A stretch of DNA of 28,310 nucleotides from a virus, in the IMG/VR virus record IMGVR_UViG_3300036851_000224, positions 1 through 28,310 of that record. One strand, given 5' to 3'. The position numbers and the translations under genes were made by a program. Below, piece after piece: positions 6,473-12,826 of this stretch (the stretch's first letter is position 1; every line of letters begins with the position of its first letter). The notes beneath the pieces are model-generated. The model did no database searches, was not told where the DNA came from, and saw only the letters and a program-made list of their open reading frames with translations.

Positions 6473-7279
6473 TCAGCCTGCCCTCCTTGCGCTGTAGTCC
6501 ACGAACGGACGGGCGCCCGTCGTGCCGTCGAGGAGTTGCGACTTGATGAAGTCGCGGATCCAGCGCTGCCACATGAGCCGCTGGTCTCGTCGCTGGAGGC
6601 GCAGGTTGACCATGTACTCGGCCCCGCCGATCTCGGCGAAGTAGTACGGCCCGGCGCCCTTGGCCCGGAGCGCGTTGTAGATGAGAGCCGGAGGGAACTC
6701 CGAGCGCTCGATGTGACGGAGCAGGTGAGCCTTCGGTCCACCCTCGCTCGTCCGACCGGCCATGGTGGGGTTGGAGCAGTCCCAGCACGCGATCGCGCCG
6801 CCGCTGCTGTCCATGGCGTCGACGTACAGGCCCTCGTCGCTCGCCGATTGAACGTACGCCCTGACGTACTTGTCGATCGCCTTGACCAGCGCCGTGTCAT
6901 CCACGGGCTCGGGCTGCGGGTTCAGGATCGTCTCGCTGTCGATGTGGATGCCGTCGAAGTACGGCCCGACCGGCTGCCAGTGGGGACCGAACATCCACCA
7001 GCGGTTGGTGCCTTTGTGGCGCTTCGAGCCGACCCGCAGGCCATACGAGTAGCCGCCGGGGCGGAACTCGTTCATCCGTGCCTTGGTCGTCATCGTGTAC
7101 CAGCCGCCCGTGCTCAGCTCGTACGAGCCGTCCCGGTGGAGTTTGATGACGTAGGTGCCGTGGAGCCTGATGCCGATCGTGTCCGCGTCGATGCGCTCGA
7201 CACGGGTGTTGTTCGCGATCGGCCGCGAACTCTTGTTACGACCTCCGGAGAGGAAGGACTCCGCTTCTGAGAAGTACAT
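6473..7279 (-). CDS. Conserved phage hypothetical protein with zinc-finger-like core (268 aa)
   Basis: ATG 7279 follows AAGGAGGT. Residues about 20-75 (PIANNTRVERIDADTIGIRL, HGTYVIKLHRDGSYELSTGG, WYTMTTKARMN) match a family seen in very many phages, with the pattern ANNT..ER....I.IRLH.T.V.....DG...L..GGW.T.TTK.R.N. A second conserved block has CWDCSNPTMA then HLLRHIERSEFPPALIYNAL, resembling the C..C...H...H block of the same family. The function is unknown despite wide conservation. Complete in length and motifs. Confidence 0.88.
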   Translation of the reverse strand: MYFSEAESFLSGGRNKSSRPIANNTRVERIDADTIGIRLHGTYVIKLHRDGSYELSTGGWYTMTTKARMNEFRPGGYSYGLRVGSKRHKGTNRWWMFGPHWQPVGPYFDGIHIDSETILNPQPEPVDDTALVKAIDKYVRAYVQSASDEGLYVDAMDSSGGAIACWDCSNPTMAGRTSEGGPKAHLLRHIERSEFPPALIYNALRAKGAGPYYFAEIGGAEYMVNLRLQRRDQRLMWQRWIRDFIKSQLLDGTTGARPFVDYSARRAG

Positions 7280-7342
7280 GGTCGGTGTGACCTCCTTCGC
7301 GCGTAACGAGTGGACGTTTGCCGGTTAGCCCCGAGCCTCCCT
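7280..7342 (-). promoter_or_regulatory. 63-bp leader with shared element and strong ribosome site
   Basis: Between the helix-turn-helix gene and the 6473-7279 gene. It holds AAGGAGGT about 11 nt before the ATG and, at 7310-7326, gtggacgtttgccggtt (+ strand), which recurs with a 2-nt gap at 5250-5264 ahead of the 5232 start. I see no clear -35/-10 pair, so a promoter is only possible. The shared element could be an operator. Confidence 0.4.
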
Positions 7343-7579
7343 TCACGAGTCGTCCGAGAGCGCGGCCAGCAGCTCTGGCGAGAGACGCCCGCGATACCAC
7401 GAGATCACCTCGCTCTTACTGAAGAGCTTGATCTTGCCCTTGGCCACGGTGGCGACTGGCCGAGGGAAGTTGAGGCGTTGCTGCCAGTTGCTGATGACGT
7501 TGGCTCTGACCCCGAGCAGGCGAGCAGCATCACTCGCGCTGATGAGATCATCGACCTCGATCTTCACGAGTCGCGCCAT
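7343..7579 (-). CDS. MerR/excisionase-type helix-turn-helix protein (78 aa)
   Basis: ATG 7579; the longer frame to 7693 adds low-complexity sequence only. Residues 11-37 (DLISASDAARLLGVRANVIS then NWQQRLN) form a winged helix-turn-helix like those of MerR regulators and phage excisionases, and FPRPVATVAKGKIKLFSKSE is the wing followed by the EV..W recognition-type strand. Such small proteins act as transcription regulators or recombination directionality factors. With no integrase visible, a regulator of the leftward array is the more likely role (inference). Confidence 0.85.
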   Translation of the reverse strand: MARLVKIEVDDLISASDAARLLGVRANVISNWQQRLNFPRPVATVAKGKIKLFSKSEVISWYRGRLSPELLAALSDDS

Positions 7580-7707
7580 GGCCGCGCCTGATTGCGGCGG
7601 CGGGCATCGCGCCTGTCCATGCGTTGGTTGAACAGGACGACGAACTTCACGATGAGCCAGACGCCGCCGATGGCGACGAGGATCATCAGCCACGGATCGA
7701 GGGTCAT
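7564..7707 (-). CDS. Small single-pass membrane protein (47 aa)
   Basis: ATG 7707 makes an ATGA overlap with the preceding lipoprotein gene, and the 3' end overlaps the next start by 16 bp. After MTLDPW the segment LMILVAIGGVWLIVKFVVLF is a clear transmembrane helix, followed by a strongly basic tail (NQRMDRRDARRRNQARPWRD). By the positive-inside rule the tail is cytoplasmic. Adjacent to a small lipoprotein, so an envelope or lysis role is possible but unproven. Confidence 0.7.
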   Translation of the reverse strand: MTLDPWLMILVAIGGVWLIVKFVVLFNQRMDRRDARRRNQARPWRDS

Positions 7708-7853
7708 CGGACGAGCCGATCGCAGGCCATGGCCGAGTTCTCGCCGTCGCCCTGCTGCCAACACAGGGCGCCGTTCTCGATTGTCCACGTCACGCCATCA
7801 GGCGTGGTACACGCGGACAACAGGATGGCCACGAGCAGGGCCAAGCGCTTCAC
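7704..7853 (-). CDS. Tiny predicted lipoprotein (49 aa), GTG start
   Basis: GTG 7853 makes a GTGA overlap with the upstream stop at 7850. The product starts MKRLALLVAILLSACTTPDG: two basic residues, a hydrophobic core and the lipobox LSAC with the lipidated Cys at residue 15. The mature part is only about 35 residues with two more Cys (CWQQGDG and ACDRLVR) that could form a disulfide. Candidates include superinfection exclusion or an outer spanin if the host has an outer membrane; neither can be shown here. Confidence 0.75.
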   Translation of the reverse strand: MKRLALLVAILLSACTTPDGVTWTIENGALCWQQGDGENSAMACDRLVR

Positions 7854-8095
7854 TTGCCGCGATCTCCCCACGGGCTCTCGAACCCGCCCTGCTGGATGAC
7901 GACGCGATCGAACTTGCCCGTCCGGCCATCGCCGTCGTACCAGTAGCCCTCGGGGTCGCGACGACGCAGGATCGTCTGGCCCGTCAGGCTGTCGATGATG
8001 CGGTCATCCTCGATGGCGACCGCGGTGAACGGACCGAGCACGTGCTCGACGTTCTGGGTGATGCGCTTCTCGATGACCAGCAACCAGACGTTCAT
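7850..8095 (-). CDS. Hypothetical protein (81 aa)
   Basis: ATG 8095, 4-bp overlaps at both ends. Beta-rich: MNVWLLVIEKRITQN, FTAVAIEDDRIIDS, QTILRRRDPEGYWYDGDGRT, FDRVVIQQGG. The hydrophobic N-terminus is too short and charged for a signal peptide. No recognised family. Confidence 0.75.
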   Translation of the reverse strand: MNVWLLVIEKRITQNVEHVLGPFTAVAIEDDRIIDSLTGQTILRRRDPEGYWYDGDGRTGKFDRVVIQQGGFESPWGDRGK

Positions 8096-8730
8096 CGACC
8101 GAACCGCCTGATCTGCGACTCGTAGAGATCGTCGCGCTCCTGCTCGGCCAGTTGATCGTCGGTCTCCTCTATCACGCCGAACGCTTCCTCGAACGACGCG
8201 AACTCGACGCGCGCGGCCTCGGCCGACCCGAACTGGTGGCCGTAACGGAAGCCCTGCGTGTCGCAGGTGATGAACCAGTGCTCAGGCTGGCGCGACCACG
8301 GCACCGCAGCCTCCGTGAACAGGTGCCCGACGAGCGGCGAGATCGACAGGTCGCCCGAGTAGCCGTCGGCCCACTCGGTGTTCGAGTCGAGCCACTCGAC
8401 CTTCAACGCGGTGCTCGGTTCGAGCCCCTCGAACCTGCCGGGACCGACGTACGGCGAGATCCGGTTCAGGATCGCGATCACCCAGCGCAACGAGGCGAGG
8501 CGCATGGTGATGAGCGGATGCGACAACTTCCAGAGCCAGCGGCGGAACCGGACACTTGAGTAGCCCTCCCACTGATCGAACGTGCTGGCCCGGTCGACGA
8601 AGTCGCGCAGCCAGCGCCACGGCCAGCCGTACCACATGTAGCGGTAGGTCAGCAGCTGCTCGCGGCTCTTGACCCGCCAGCGGTAGTCGACGAGCCAGAG
8701 CCTGACTCGCCAGCTGATGAACTCGATCAC
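8092..8730 (-). CDS. Hypothetical protein rich in Trp and Arg (212 aa), GTG start
   Basis: GTG 8730 sits 8 nt after AGAGG; the frame stays open to 8775 but without a better site. The first 90 residues are unusually rich in Trp, Arg and Tyr (FISWRVRLWLVDYRWRVKSR; YRYMWYGWPWRWLRDFVDRA), suggesting membrane-surface or nucleic-acid contact. The second half looks like an ordinary soluble alpha/beta domain ending in an acidic helix (FASFEEAFGVIEETDDQLAE). No known motif. Confidence 0.75.
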   Translation of the reverse strand: MIEFISWRVRLWLVDYRWRVKSREQLLTYRYMWYGWPWRWLRDFVDRASTFDQWEGYSSVRFRRWLWKLSHPLITMRLASLRWVIAILNRISPYVGPGRFEGLEPSTALKVEWLDSNTEWADGYSGDLSISPLVGHLFTEAAVPWSRQPEHWFITCDTQGFRYGHQFGSAEAARVEFASFEEAFGVIEETDDQLAEQERDDLYESQIRRFGR

Positions 8731-8741
8731 GAACTGAACCT

Positions 8742-8906
8742 CTATTCCTTGGCCCGACGGTCGTACGCGAACCATTCGCGCTGCCCCGTCTCAGGGTTGC
8801 GGCGTGTCCAGAAGAACGGGGCGCCACCGTAGGTGACGCTGGGTGCGCGCTCCCACCCTTGGCCATCAGGGCGGGGCGCGGTCGGGACCGCGTATCGGCG
8901 GGTCAC
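8742..8906 (-). CDS. Small basic hypothetical protein (54 aa), GTG start
   Basis: GTG 8906 gives a GTGA overlap with the upstream stop (8903-8905). The product MTRRYAVPTAPRPDGQGWER then SVTYGGAPFFWTRRNPETGQ and REWFAYDRRAKE looks like a compact beta fold, with GGAPFFW and TGQREWF strand pairs. The sequence extending upstream to 9104 in this frame is antisense-like. Function unknown. Confidence 0.65.
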   Translation of the reverse strand: MTRRYAVPTAPRPDGQGWERAPSVTYGGAPFFWTRRNPETGQREWFAYDRRAKE

Positions 8907-9355
8907 TCGATCCCCAGCCTTTCCCGGCCGATCGTGCGGCCGAAGTCGTATGAGCGCGAGAGCAACGAGTCGGGATCGTCGTCGTAGGTGGCCCCGACGT
9001 CGCCCTCGGCCTCCTGAACACCCTTCGCGAACGCGACTACCACGTCCTCGATCGAAGGCGTAACGAGCGGCGGATTGCCAGTTCCCTCCGAGCAGTAGCG
9101 ACAATCGCAGAGCTGGCCGTCAACCAACGTGTCGCGTTCGGGGTGGACGAGGCTGTATCTGGCCTTGACGCGGACGCCGCTGTCCATGCCGCTGACCTTG
9201 CCGTGCATGAACGAGCCCGAGACCGCGAGGTGCGTGTCGAGTAGTCGCGCCTCGACGATCGAGTCCGAGCACGGCGAGTCGTGCAACGAGAGGCCGCACT
9301 CGATGACGACGCGGATCTCGGCATCATGCCGAACGAGCACGCTCTCGCCGATCAT
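8903..9355 (-). CDS. Hypothetical protein with Cys cluster (150 aa)
   Basis: ATG 9355 with a 4-bp overlap upstream and downstream. N-terminal strands (ESVLVRHDAEIRVVIECGLS) and LAVSGSFMHGKVSGMDSGVR resemble a beta-sandwich; QLCDCRYCSEGTG has three close Cys residues that could hold zinc with C20 or C29. The C-terminal half is acidic and helical (IEDVVVAFAKGVQEAEGD). Function unknown. Confidence 0.76.
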   Translation of the reverse strand: MIGESVLVRHDAEIRVVIECGLSLHDSPCSDSIVEARLLDTHLAVSGSFMHGKVSGMDSGVRVKARYSLVHPERDTLVDGQLCDCRYCSEGTGNPPLVTPSIEDVVVAFAKGVQEAEGDVGATYDDDPDSLLSRSYDFGRTIGRERLGIE

Positions 9356-9474
9356 GCGATGCCTCCGTTCAGGATGATGTAGATGGCGATGAACACGACG
9401 ATGGCCGCGAACGAGCGCGCGTCGCTGCCAGTGCGGCCCGATGCACGCGCACCGGGCACACTTCGCCTATCCAC
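9352..9474 (-). CDS. Tiny membrane protein (40 aa), GTG start
   Basis: GTG 9474 overlaps the upstream stop (9467-9469) by 8 bp; GTG 9459 is an alternative giving 35 aa. After a basic N-terminus, SFAAIVVFIAIYIILNGGIA is a transmembrane helix at the very C-terminus. Its 4-bp overlap with the 9355 start supports translation. Resembles a tail-anchored micro-protein; function unknown. Confidence 0.5.
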   Translation of the reverse strand: MDRRSVPGARASGRTGSDARSFAAIVVFIAIYIILNGGIA

Positions 9475-9649
9475 GGCGGTGCGATGACGCGATCGCGATC
9501 GAGCGTGGGCTGATCGGTCGCGGCTTGCGAGCCTGCTTGACGGTGTGACCGTCAGCGCGCAGCTCACGCTGCTGCTCGATGATCTCGTCGTGTGTGCCGC
9601 GCATCTCGGTGAGGCGACCATCGACGTAGAACCACTGACCTGCGCTCAT
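9467..9649 (-). CDS. Small hypothetical protein (60 aa)
   Basis: ATG 9649 forms an ATGA overlap with the preceding 54-aa gene. MSAGQWFYVDGRLTEMRG then EIIEQQRELRADGHTVKQAR: a short strand pair and a charged helix, ending in a basic Ser/Arg tail. Function unknown. Confidence 0.65.
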   Translation of the reverse strand: MSAGQWFYVDGRLTEMRGTHDEIIEQQRELRADGHTVKQARKPRPISPRSIAIASSHRRG

Positions 9650-9810
9650 CGCCAGTCCACCACCGCGAGCGCGCGGTCGAACGAGCGATGAAAGCCGGGC
9701 TGCTTCGCCATCGCCATGAGGCGGGCGAAGGTGAGCAGCGCAGTGACCTCGTCACCACGCCTTCGTGCGCTCGTGTTGAGGCGTACGAGCTGCTCCACGA
9801 TGCGGTCCAC
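9646..9810 (-). CDS. Small helical hypothetical protein (54 aa), GTG start
   Basis: GTG 9810 is 8 nt after GGGAG. The product reads MDRIVEQLVRLNTSARRRGD then EVTALLTFARLMAMAKQPGF, with HRSFDRALAVVDWR at the end. Two or three helices with basic patches; it could be a small DNA- or RNA-binding helix bundle, but no family was recognised. It ends with an ATGA overlap into the next gene and lies after an 87-bp non-coding stretch, so it may head a transcription unit. Confidence 0.65.
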   Translation of the reverse strand: MDRIVEQLVRLNTSARRRGDEVTALLTFARLMAMAKQPGFHRSFDRALAVVDWR

Positions 9811-9828
9811 TGTGCGATCTCCCTTCGT

Positions 9829-9837
9829 AGGCTACCA
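9829..9837 (-). promoter_or_regulatory. Possible leftward extended -10 promoter
   Basis: In the 87-bp gap 9811-9897, the - strand reads TGGTAGCCT (9837 to 9829), matching the extended -10 form TGnTAnnnT, about 20 nt before GTG 9810. No good -35 is visible. The same TGGTA core occurs at 10828 and 15544 on the + strand. Confidence 0.35.
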
Positions 9838-9897
9838 GTGCAACACGTGTAGCGTGTGGCGCCTGCACCTGTGCGCCGCACGTCCTCTGGTCGAGGG

Positions 9898-10212
9898 TTA
9901 GACAGGCGATGAGAACCGCGACGTCACGCCGACCGGAGTCGGGATCGCGTAGGTGAGCTGCCCGACGGCCGCACTCGTCTGGTCCTCAGAGGAGAGAGAC
10001 GACAGAACAGGAACGCGGCGAGGCGTGGGGTTCGTGTGAGCCGAGGCGGACGCAACGGCCGAGGGCTCACTCACGAGTGCGCTTGCGGGGGTCGCCGATC
10101 CGCTCGATGAGCGCACACACTTGACGTCGTCACAGTCGCGACCGGCGACGTAGTGGCAGACGCAGAGGCAAGACGAGGCGGACCAATGCTGGCCCGACGA
10201 GTGGCGGTTCAC
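9898..10212 (-). CDS. Cys-rich small protein with Ser/Thr/Pro tail (104 aa), GTG start
   Basis: GTG 10212 is 9 nt after GGAGG, chosen over upstream codons in a structured region. Residues 9-32 hold SASSCLCVCHYVAGRDCDDV then KC: five Cys and a His in a dense cluster, a likely zinc site or disulfide knot. The remaining 70 residues are low-complexity Ser, Thr, Pro, Val and Ala (for example SATPASALVSEPSAVASASA) and probably disordered. No signal peptide. Function unknown. Confidence 0.6.
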   Translation of the reverse strand: MNRHSSGQHWSASSCLCVCHYVAGRDCDDVKCVRSSSGSATPASALVSEPSAVASASAHTNPTPRRVPVLSSLSSEDQTSAAVGQLTYAIPTPVGVTSRFSSPV

Positions 10213-10238
10213 GATGAAGGTCCTCCAGCACGAGACAT
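10209..10238 (-). CDS. Possible 9-codon leader peptide (MSRAGGPSS)
   Basis: ATG 10238 opens a 9-codon frame ending in a TGA that forms a GTGA overlap with GTG 10212. Its codons for Gly-Gly contain the GGAGG ribosome site of the next gene. It follows a hairpin and pyrimidine tract. It could couple translation or be chance; no ribosome site for it is obvious. Confidence 0.25.
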   Translation of the reverse strand: MSRAGGPSS

Positions 10239-10239
10239 G

Positions 10240-10287
10240 AAGAAACCGCCGCCCGCGACGTTCGGGTGAGCGCAACGAGCGGCGGCG
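10240..10287 (-). terminator. GC hairpin followed by TTTCTTC (leftward)
   Basis: The perfect 7-bp arms ccgccgc (10246-10252) and gcggcgg (10279-10285) enclose 26 nt, and on the - strand the hairpin is followed by TTTCTTC. This is a plausible intrinsic terminator or attenuator between the 10328-10537 gene and the 9898-10212 gene. The long loop weakens the call. Confidence 0.45.
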
Positions 10288-10302
10288 ATGCCGTTCCGGT
10301 GC

Positions 10303-10320
10303 GAGCCGCTCGCGCGGCTC
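10303..10320. other. Short perfect hairpin with 4-nt loop
   Basis: gagccgc and gcggctc (10303-10309 and 10314-10320) enclose tcgc; on the - strand the loop reads GCGA, a GNRA tetraloop. It lies just after the stop of the 10328-10537 gene in the leftward direction and may stabilise the 3' end or form part of the leader described next to it. Confidence 0.45.
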
Positions 10321-10327
10321 AGGTGAG

Positions 10328-10537
10328 TCAGCGCGGCTCGTGGCCGCCCTTGTCGACACCGTGCACGGCGGCACGCTTGGCGGTGCGGAACGTCCGCGAG
10401 CAGGGCTTGTCGGCCGAGCACGGGATGTCGCGCGCGGAGAAGTGTGCGGACGCGGCCGCGACTGGCGCTGCCTCGACCAGTAGGGCTTCGAGCTTCGCGA
10501 TGCGCGCGAGCAGCTCGGCCGAGTTCGTGCGAGCCAT
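10328..10537 (-). CDS. C2H2-like zinc finger protein (69 aa), first gene of leftward array
   Basis: ATG 10537 is 7 nt after AGGAGA, which favours it over ATG 10639 in the same open frame. Residues 1-30 form a helix that could dimerise (MARTNSAELLARIAKLEALL). The C-terminal part has CSADKPCSRTFRTAKRAAVH and then GVDKGGH, a C-x5-C-x11-H-x5-H pattern like a single C2H2 finger. As the first gene of the leftward unit it is a candidate early regulator (inference). Confidence 0.72.
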   Translation of the reverse strand: MARTNSAELLARIAKLEALLVEAAPVAAASAHFSARDIPCSADKPCSRTFRTAKRAAVHGVDKGGHEPR

Positions 10538-10759
10538 GATGCGCTCTCCTAGGATCGTGTGGTACGCGCGCGCCGCGAGTGCGGAGCGTAGGGCGTCCCT
10601 CGCCTGATCACTGTAGGCCCCCGGGGGCATGGGACCCATCCCAGAGCGCTTCAGCGGGCTTCGAGCGTCGCGCCCCGAACGGCGTCACACGGCGGGATGC
10701 GTCGGGACGGCCCGGCAGGATCGCCAGACGAGGGCGCCGTGGCCGGACCTGAACGGACC

Positions 10760-10791
10760 GGATCAGGATCAGACAGGATCAGACAGGATCA
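10760..10791. repeat. GGATCAGACA tandem repeats (iteron-like)
   Basis: GGATCA (10760-10765), GGATCAGACA (10766-10775), GGATCAGACA (10776-10785) and GGATCA (10786-10791) lie head to tail, giving GATC four times with one 6-bp and two 10-bp spacings. The 10-bp spacing places the repeats on one helix face, as for an operator or iteron. Confidence 0.85.
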
Positions 10792-10827
10792 CCTGACGGG
10801 TCGGACCGGGCGGTAGACGGACCTGAG

Positions 10828-10836
10828 TGGTACCAT
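10828..10836 (+). promoter_or_regulatory. Candidate extended -10 promoter for the rightward array
   Basis: TGGTACCAT matches TGnTAnnnT and lies about 39 nt before GTG 10875. No consensus -35 occurs 16-18 nt upstream, so activity would rest on the extended -10 or an activator bound to the repeats just upstream. Confidence 0.45.
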
Positions 10837-10874
10837 CCGTGAGCGAGCCCGACTGAGCGGAGAAATGGACGAGC

Positions 10875-11327
10875 GTGAACGAGCCCCTACGGACGGATCA
10901 GGTCACCGAGAGCCAGAAGGTCCGAGCGCGCGGCAAGCTCCAGCGCGCGGTCAAGGACGGACGGATCAGGAGAGAGCCCTGCGAGTTCAGGGTGGTCGTT
11001 CGGACGAACGACGAGGTCCGCGGCGAGTCGAGGAAGACTCAGCTCTGCGGTGAAGTGGAGACCGACGCGCATCACGACGACTACTCGAAGCCCCTTGACG
11101 TGAGGTGGCTGTGTAGACGGCATCATAGGGCAGTCCACGACGCCGTCAAGCCCCAACCGCTACCCATTCGTCCGGGGGCCATCATCAGCTGGCGTCGGCT
11201 CCGGGACAGTGCGGGCGCCTTCGATGAACCCGTCTTCGTGATGAGGGGCTCACCCGAGGGAGCGGTCCTCGCTGGCGCGTGGATCCCGAGCTGGATGCTC
11301 GACGAACTAGATGCGAGGGCGAGATGA
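10875..11327 (+). CDS. HNH endonuclease-like protein (150 aa)
   Basis: GTG 10875 with a weak GGAGA ribosome site 12 nt away. Residues 36-91 carry the zinc and HNH pattern of small phage nucleases: Cys36, Cys58, then DAHHDDYSKPLDVRWLC (64-80) and RRHHRAVH (81-88). Proteins with AHH.DY..PL.V.WLC..HH are common in phages and nick or cut DNA, often near packaging genes. The C-terminal 60 residues (IPSWMLDEL near the end) are not part of the nuclease core. The first Cys pair is incomplete, so activity is not certain. Confidence 0.8.
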   Translation: MNEPLRTDQVTESQKVRARGKLQRAVKDGRIRREPCEFRVVVRTNDEVRGESRKTQLCGEVETDAHHDDYSKPLDVRWLCRRHHRAVHDAVKPQPLPIRPGAIISWRRLRDSAGAFDEPVFVMRGSPEGAVLAGAWIPSWMLDELDARAR

Positions 11328-12226
11328 CCGAGACGCGAGCCGACATGCCACGAGATGCGCTGGCGCGGGCGCTCGAAGAGCATTGGCCGACGCTCGTCTT
11401 CGAGGAAGGTGACGGGGACCTCTGCCGATGCTCGTGCGGCGAACAGGGCTTCGACTTCAAGCAAGGTCGAGAGTGGTTCGCCGCTCACCTCGACGTCGCC
11501 CGGTCCGGCTCTCAGGCTGAGGAACCGCCGCTGCCCGATCCGACGTGGGCGCACACGCCGCAGAACGATCCTGCGGGTCTCTACGACGATAGTTGGGAGT
11601 ACAACACCGGCTCTCAGGCTGTACCGGGGGACCGGCTGCGAGAGGCGCTACACAATCTTCGTCGCTCGTGGGAGGGACGGTGCAGCAACCCCCGGTGCCC
11701 GTCGCAGCACGAGGGGTACGCGCCGGATTGCACCGAGGCCGCGCTAGTTGAGGTTGAAGCTGCCGCTCTCGGCGCCGAACCCGTCGCACCGCCAGCGCCA
11801 GCACCCGAGCCGTCGTGGTCATTCAAGAAGGGCACCCTCCGCGACCGGCTTGAATGGGCTCGGGATCAGCACCAGCTCATGGTCGAGTGGATGGACGTAC
11901 CGGGCCACAAGGCCGAGGCCGCGTCGCAGAGTTTCCACCGCGCCTGCGTCGATTGGTACGCCGACATGATCCGCCAATACGACGAGCCCGCTTCTAGCGA
12001 CGTCGCACCGCTGGACGGCATCAAGTTCGTCACCCCGGTGCAGGCGGGCGAAGCGATGCACGACGCGTTCCGGGAGCTAGCCCCCACCGCTCATCTGGGC
12101 GGGCCGGAGGGTTTCGTTCGGATTGACGTCATCCACCAGCTCATCGACGAAACGATGAAGGCACTCAGCGAACCGATCGTCCTCCACCCCGACACCGCCG
12201 GGGAGCCGGGAGAGAGGACGACGTGA
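11324..12226 (+). CDS. Hypothetical multi-segment protein (300 aa)
   Basis: ATG 11324 overlaps the HNH stop by 4 bp. The N-terminal region has CRCSCGEQGFDFKQGREWFA then AHL, resembling the C.CG...W..H module common in actinobacterial phage hypotheticals. A second Cys group (RCSNPRCPSQHEG then DCTEAAL, about residues 120-138) follows, then a Pro/Ala linker (APPAPAPEPSW) and a helical C-terminal domain (RLEWARDQHQLMVEWMDVPG; AFRELAPTAHL). Probably several small domains joined by flexible linkers; function unknown. Confidence 0.75.
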   Translation: MTETRADMPRDALARALEEHWPTLVFEEGDGDLCRCSCGEQGFDFKQGREWFAAHLDVARSGSQAEEPPLPDPTWAHTPQNDPAGLYDDSWEYNTGSQAVPGDRLREALHNLRRSWEGRCSNPRCPSQHEGYAPDCTEAALVEVEAAALGAEPVAPPAPAPEPSWSFKKGTLRDRLEWARDQHQLMVEWMDVPGHKAEAASQSFHRACVDWYADMIRQYDEPASSDVAPLDGIKFVTPVQAGEAMHDAFRELAPTAHLGGPEGFVRIDVIHQLIDETMKALSEPIVLHPDTAGEPGERTT

Positions 12227-12255
12227 GCGCGATCTATGTCGAGTCCCCCGAGTGA
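12223..12255 (+). CDS. Possible 10-codon coupling ORF (MSAIYVESPE)
   Basis: GTG 12223 overlaps the 11324 gene stop (GTGA), and its own TGA at 12253-12255 forms a GTGA with the next start, GTG 12252. This exactly bridges two genes that would otherwise be 25 bp apart. It may keep ribosomes moving to the next gene; it may also be the remnant of a lost gene. Confidence 0.4.
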   Translation: MSAIYVESPE

Positions 12256-12458
12256 AGCAGCCTGACCCTGAGTGCTCGGATTGTGGAGCACGGATGCAGG
12301 AGTGCCGCTTGACCGGCGAGTTCTTCTGGCGGTGCCCGTGGACGAAGGACTACGAGTGGACGATCGAGACGCACACGATCCCGAAGCAGCTCTTCTGCGG
12401 CGGCAAGCCGCTGGGGCGGCGGATCCCGGGCGGGATCAGGATCGACAGCGTGGCGTAG
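12252..12458 (+). CDS. Small zinc-ribbon protein (68 aa), GTG start
   Basis: GTG 12252 forms a GTGA with the bridging ORF. The product has CSDCGARMQECRLTGEFFWR then CPW: Cys at 8, 11, 18 and 28 form a rubredoxin-like ribbon around two strands. FCGG at residues 48-51 adds a fifth Cys. Single-domain zinc ribbons of this kind are common in phages; function unknown. Confidence 0.72.
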   Translation: MKQPDPECSDCGARMQECRLTGEFFWRCPWTKDYEWTIETHTIPKQLFCGGKPLGRRIPGGIRIDSVA

Positions 12459-12460
12459 TG

Positions 12461-12826
12461 ATGCACACCATAGATCGCTGTGCGCTGCACTGGTGGAACC
12501 CGGCTGCTCCATTCCCGAGGGACGGCTGCCCGTGTCGGCGCGGGGTGACGGTTTTCCTCAGCCACGAGTTGGTCGATGCGAGGTTGGTGCCGCTGCCGGA
12601 GATCAGCGGCACCTTTTCCATGCTAGACGGGTCGGTCGAGATCAAGGAGGGGGACGAGGTCTTCTTCTACACGCAAAAGAACGTCTCGCTGTTCTACCAC
12701 CTGCTCTACTCGGCGCGCGAGCACCTGTTCGGCGTGCCCTATCCACAGGAGCAGGTGTTCAGCGGCCACGTCAAGGAATGGGAGGCGAAGGAGGATGGAA
12801 TAGTGGAAGGGACGTTCGGTCCATGA
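12461..12826 (+). CDS. Hypothetical protein (121 aa)
   Basis: ATG 12461; GTG 12458 directly before it in frame overlaps the upstream stop by one base and could be used instead. N-terminal MHTIDRCALHWWNPAAPFPR then DGCPC gives Cys/His residues that could bind a metal. The rest is strand-rich (GTFSMLDGSVEIKEGDEVFF) with an aromatic helix (VSLFYHLLYSAREHLFGVPY). No family recognised. Confidence 0.72.
   Translation: MHTIDRCALHWWNPAAPFPRDGCPCRRGVTVFLSHELVDARLVPLPEISGTFSMLDGSVEIKEGDEVFFYTQKNVSLFYHLLYSAREHLFGVPYPQEQVFSGHVKEWEAKEDGIVEGTFGP

Larger units (their letters stand above)
10538..10874. other. Divergent intergenic control region
   Basis: About 340 bp without a supported gene between the leftward and rightward units. 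It contains a 12-bp palindrome gcccccgggggc (10615-10626), the palindrome atgggacccat close by, tandem GGATCAGACA repeats, several GGACCTGA/GGACCGG copies and a candidate rightward promoter. The - strand frame from 10639 stays open into the zinc finger gene, but its start has no ribosome site. Likely a control region and possibly an origin. Confidence 0.6.

Noticed and set aside
10538-10639. N-terminal extension of the zinc finger gene to ATG 10639
   Set aside because: The frame is open, but ATG 10537 has a precise AGGAGA site and the extension lacks one; it cannot be fully excluded.
10745-10820. GGATCAGACA repeats as a CRISPR array
   Set aside because: Units are 10 bp, contiguous and without spacers.
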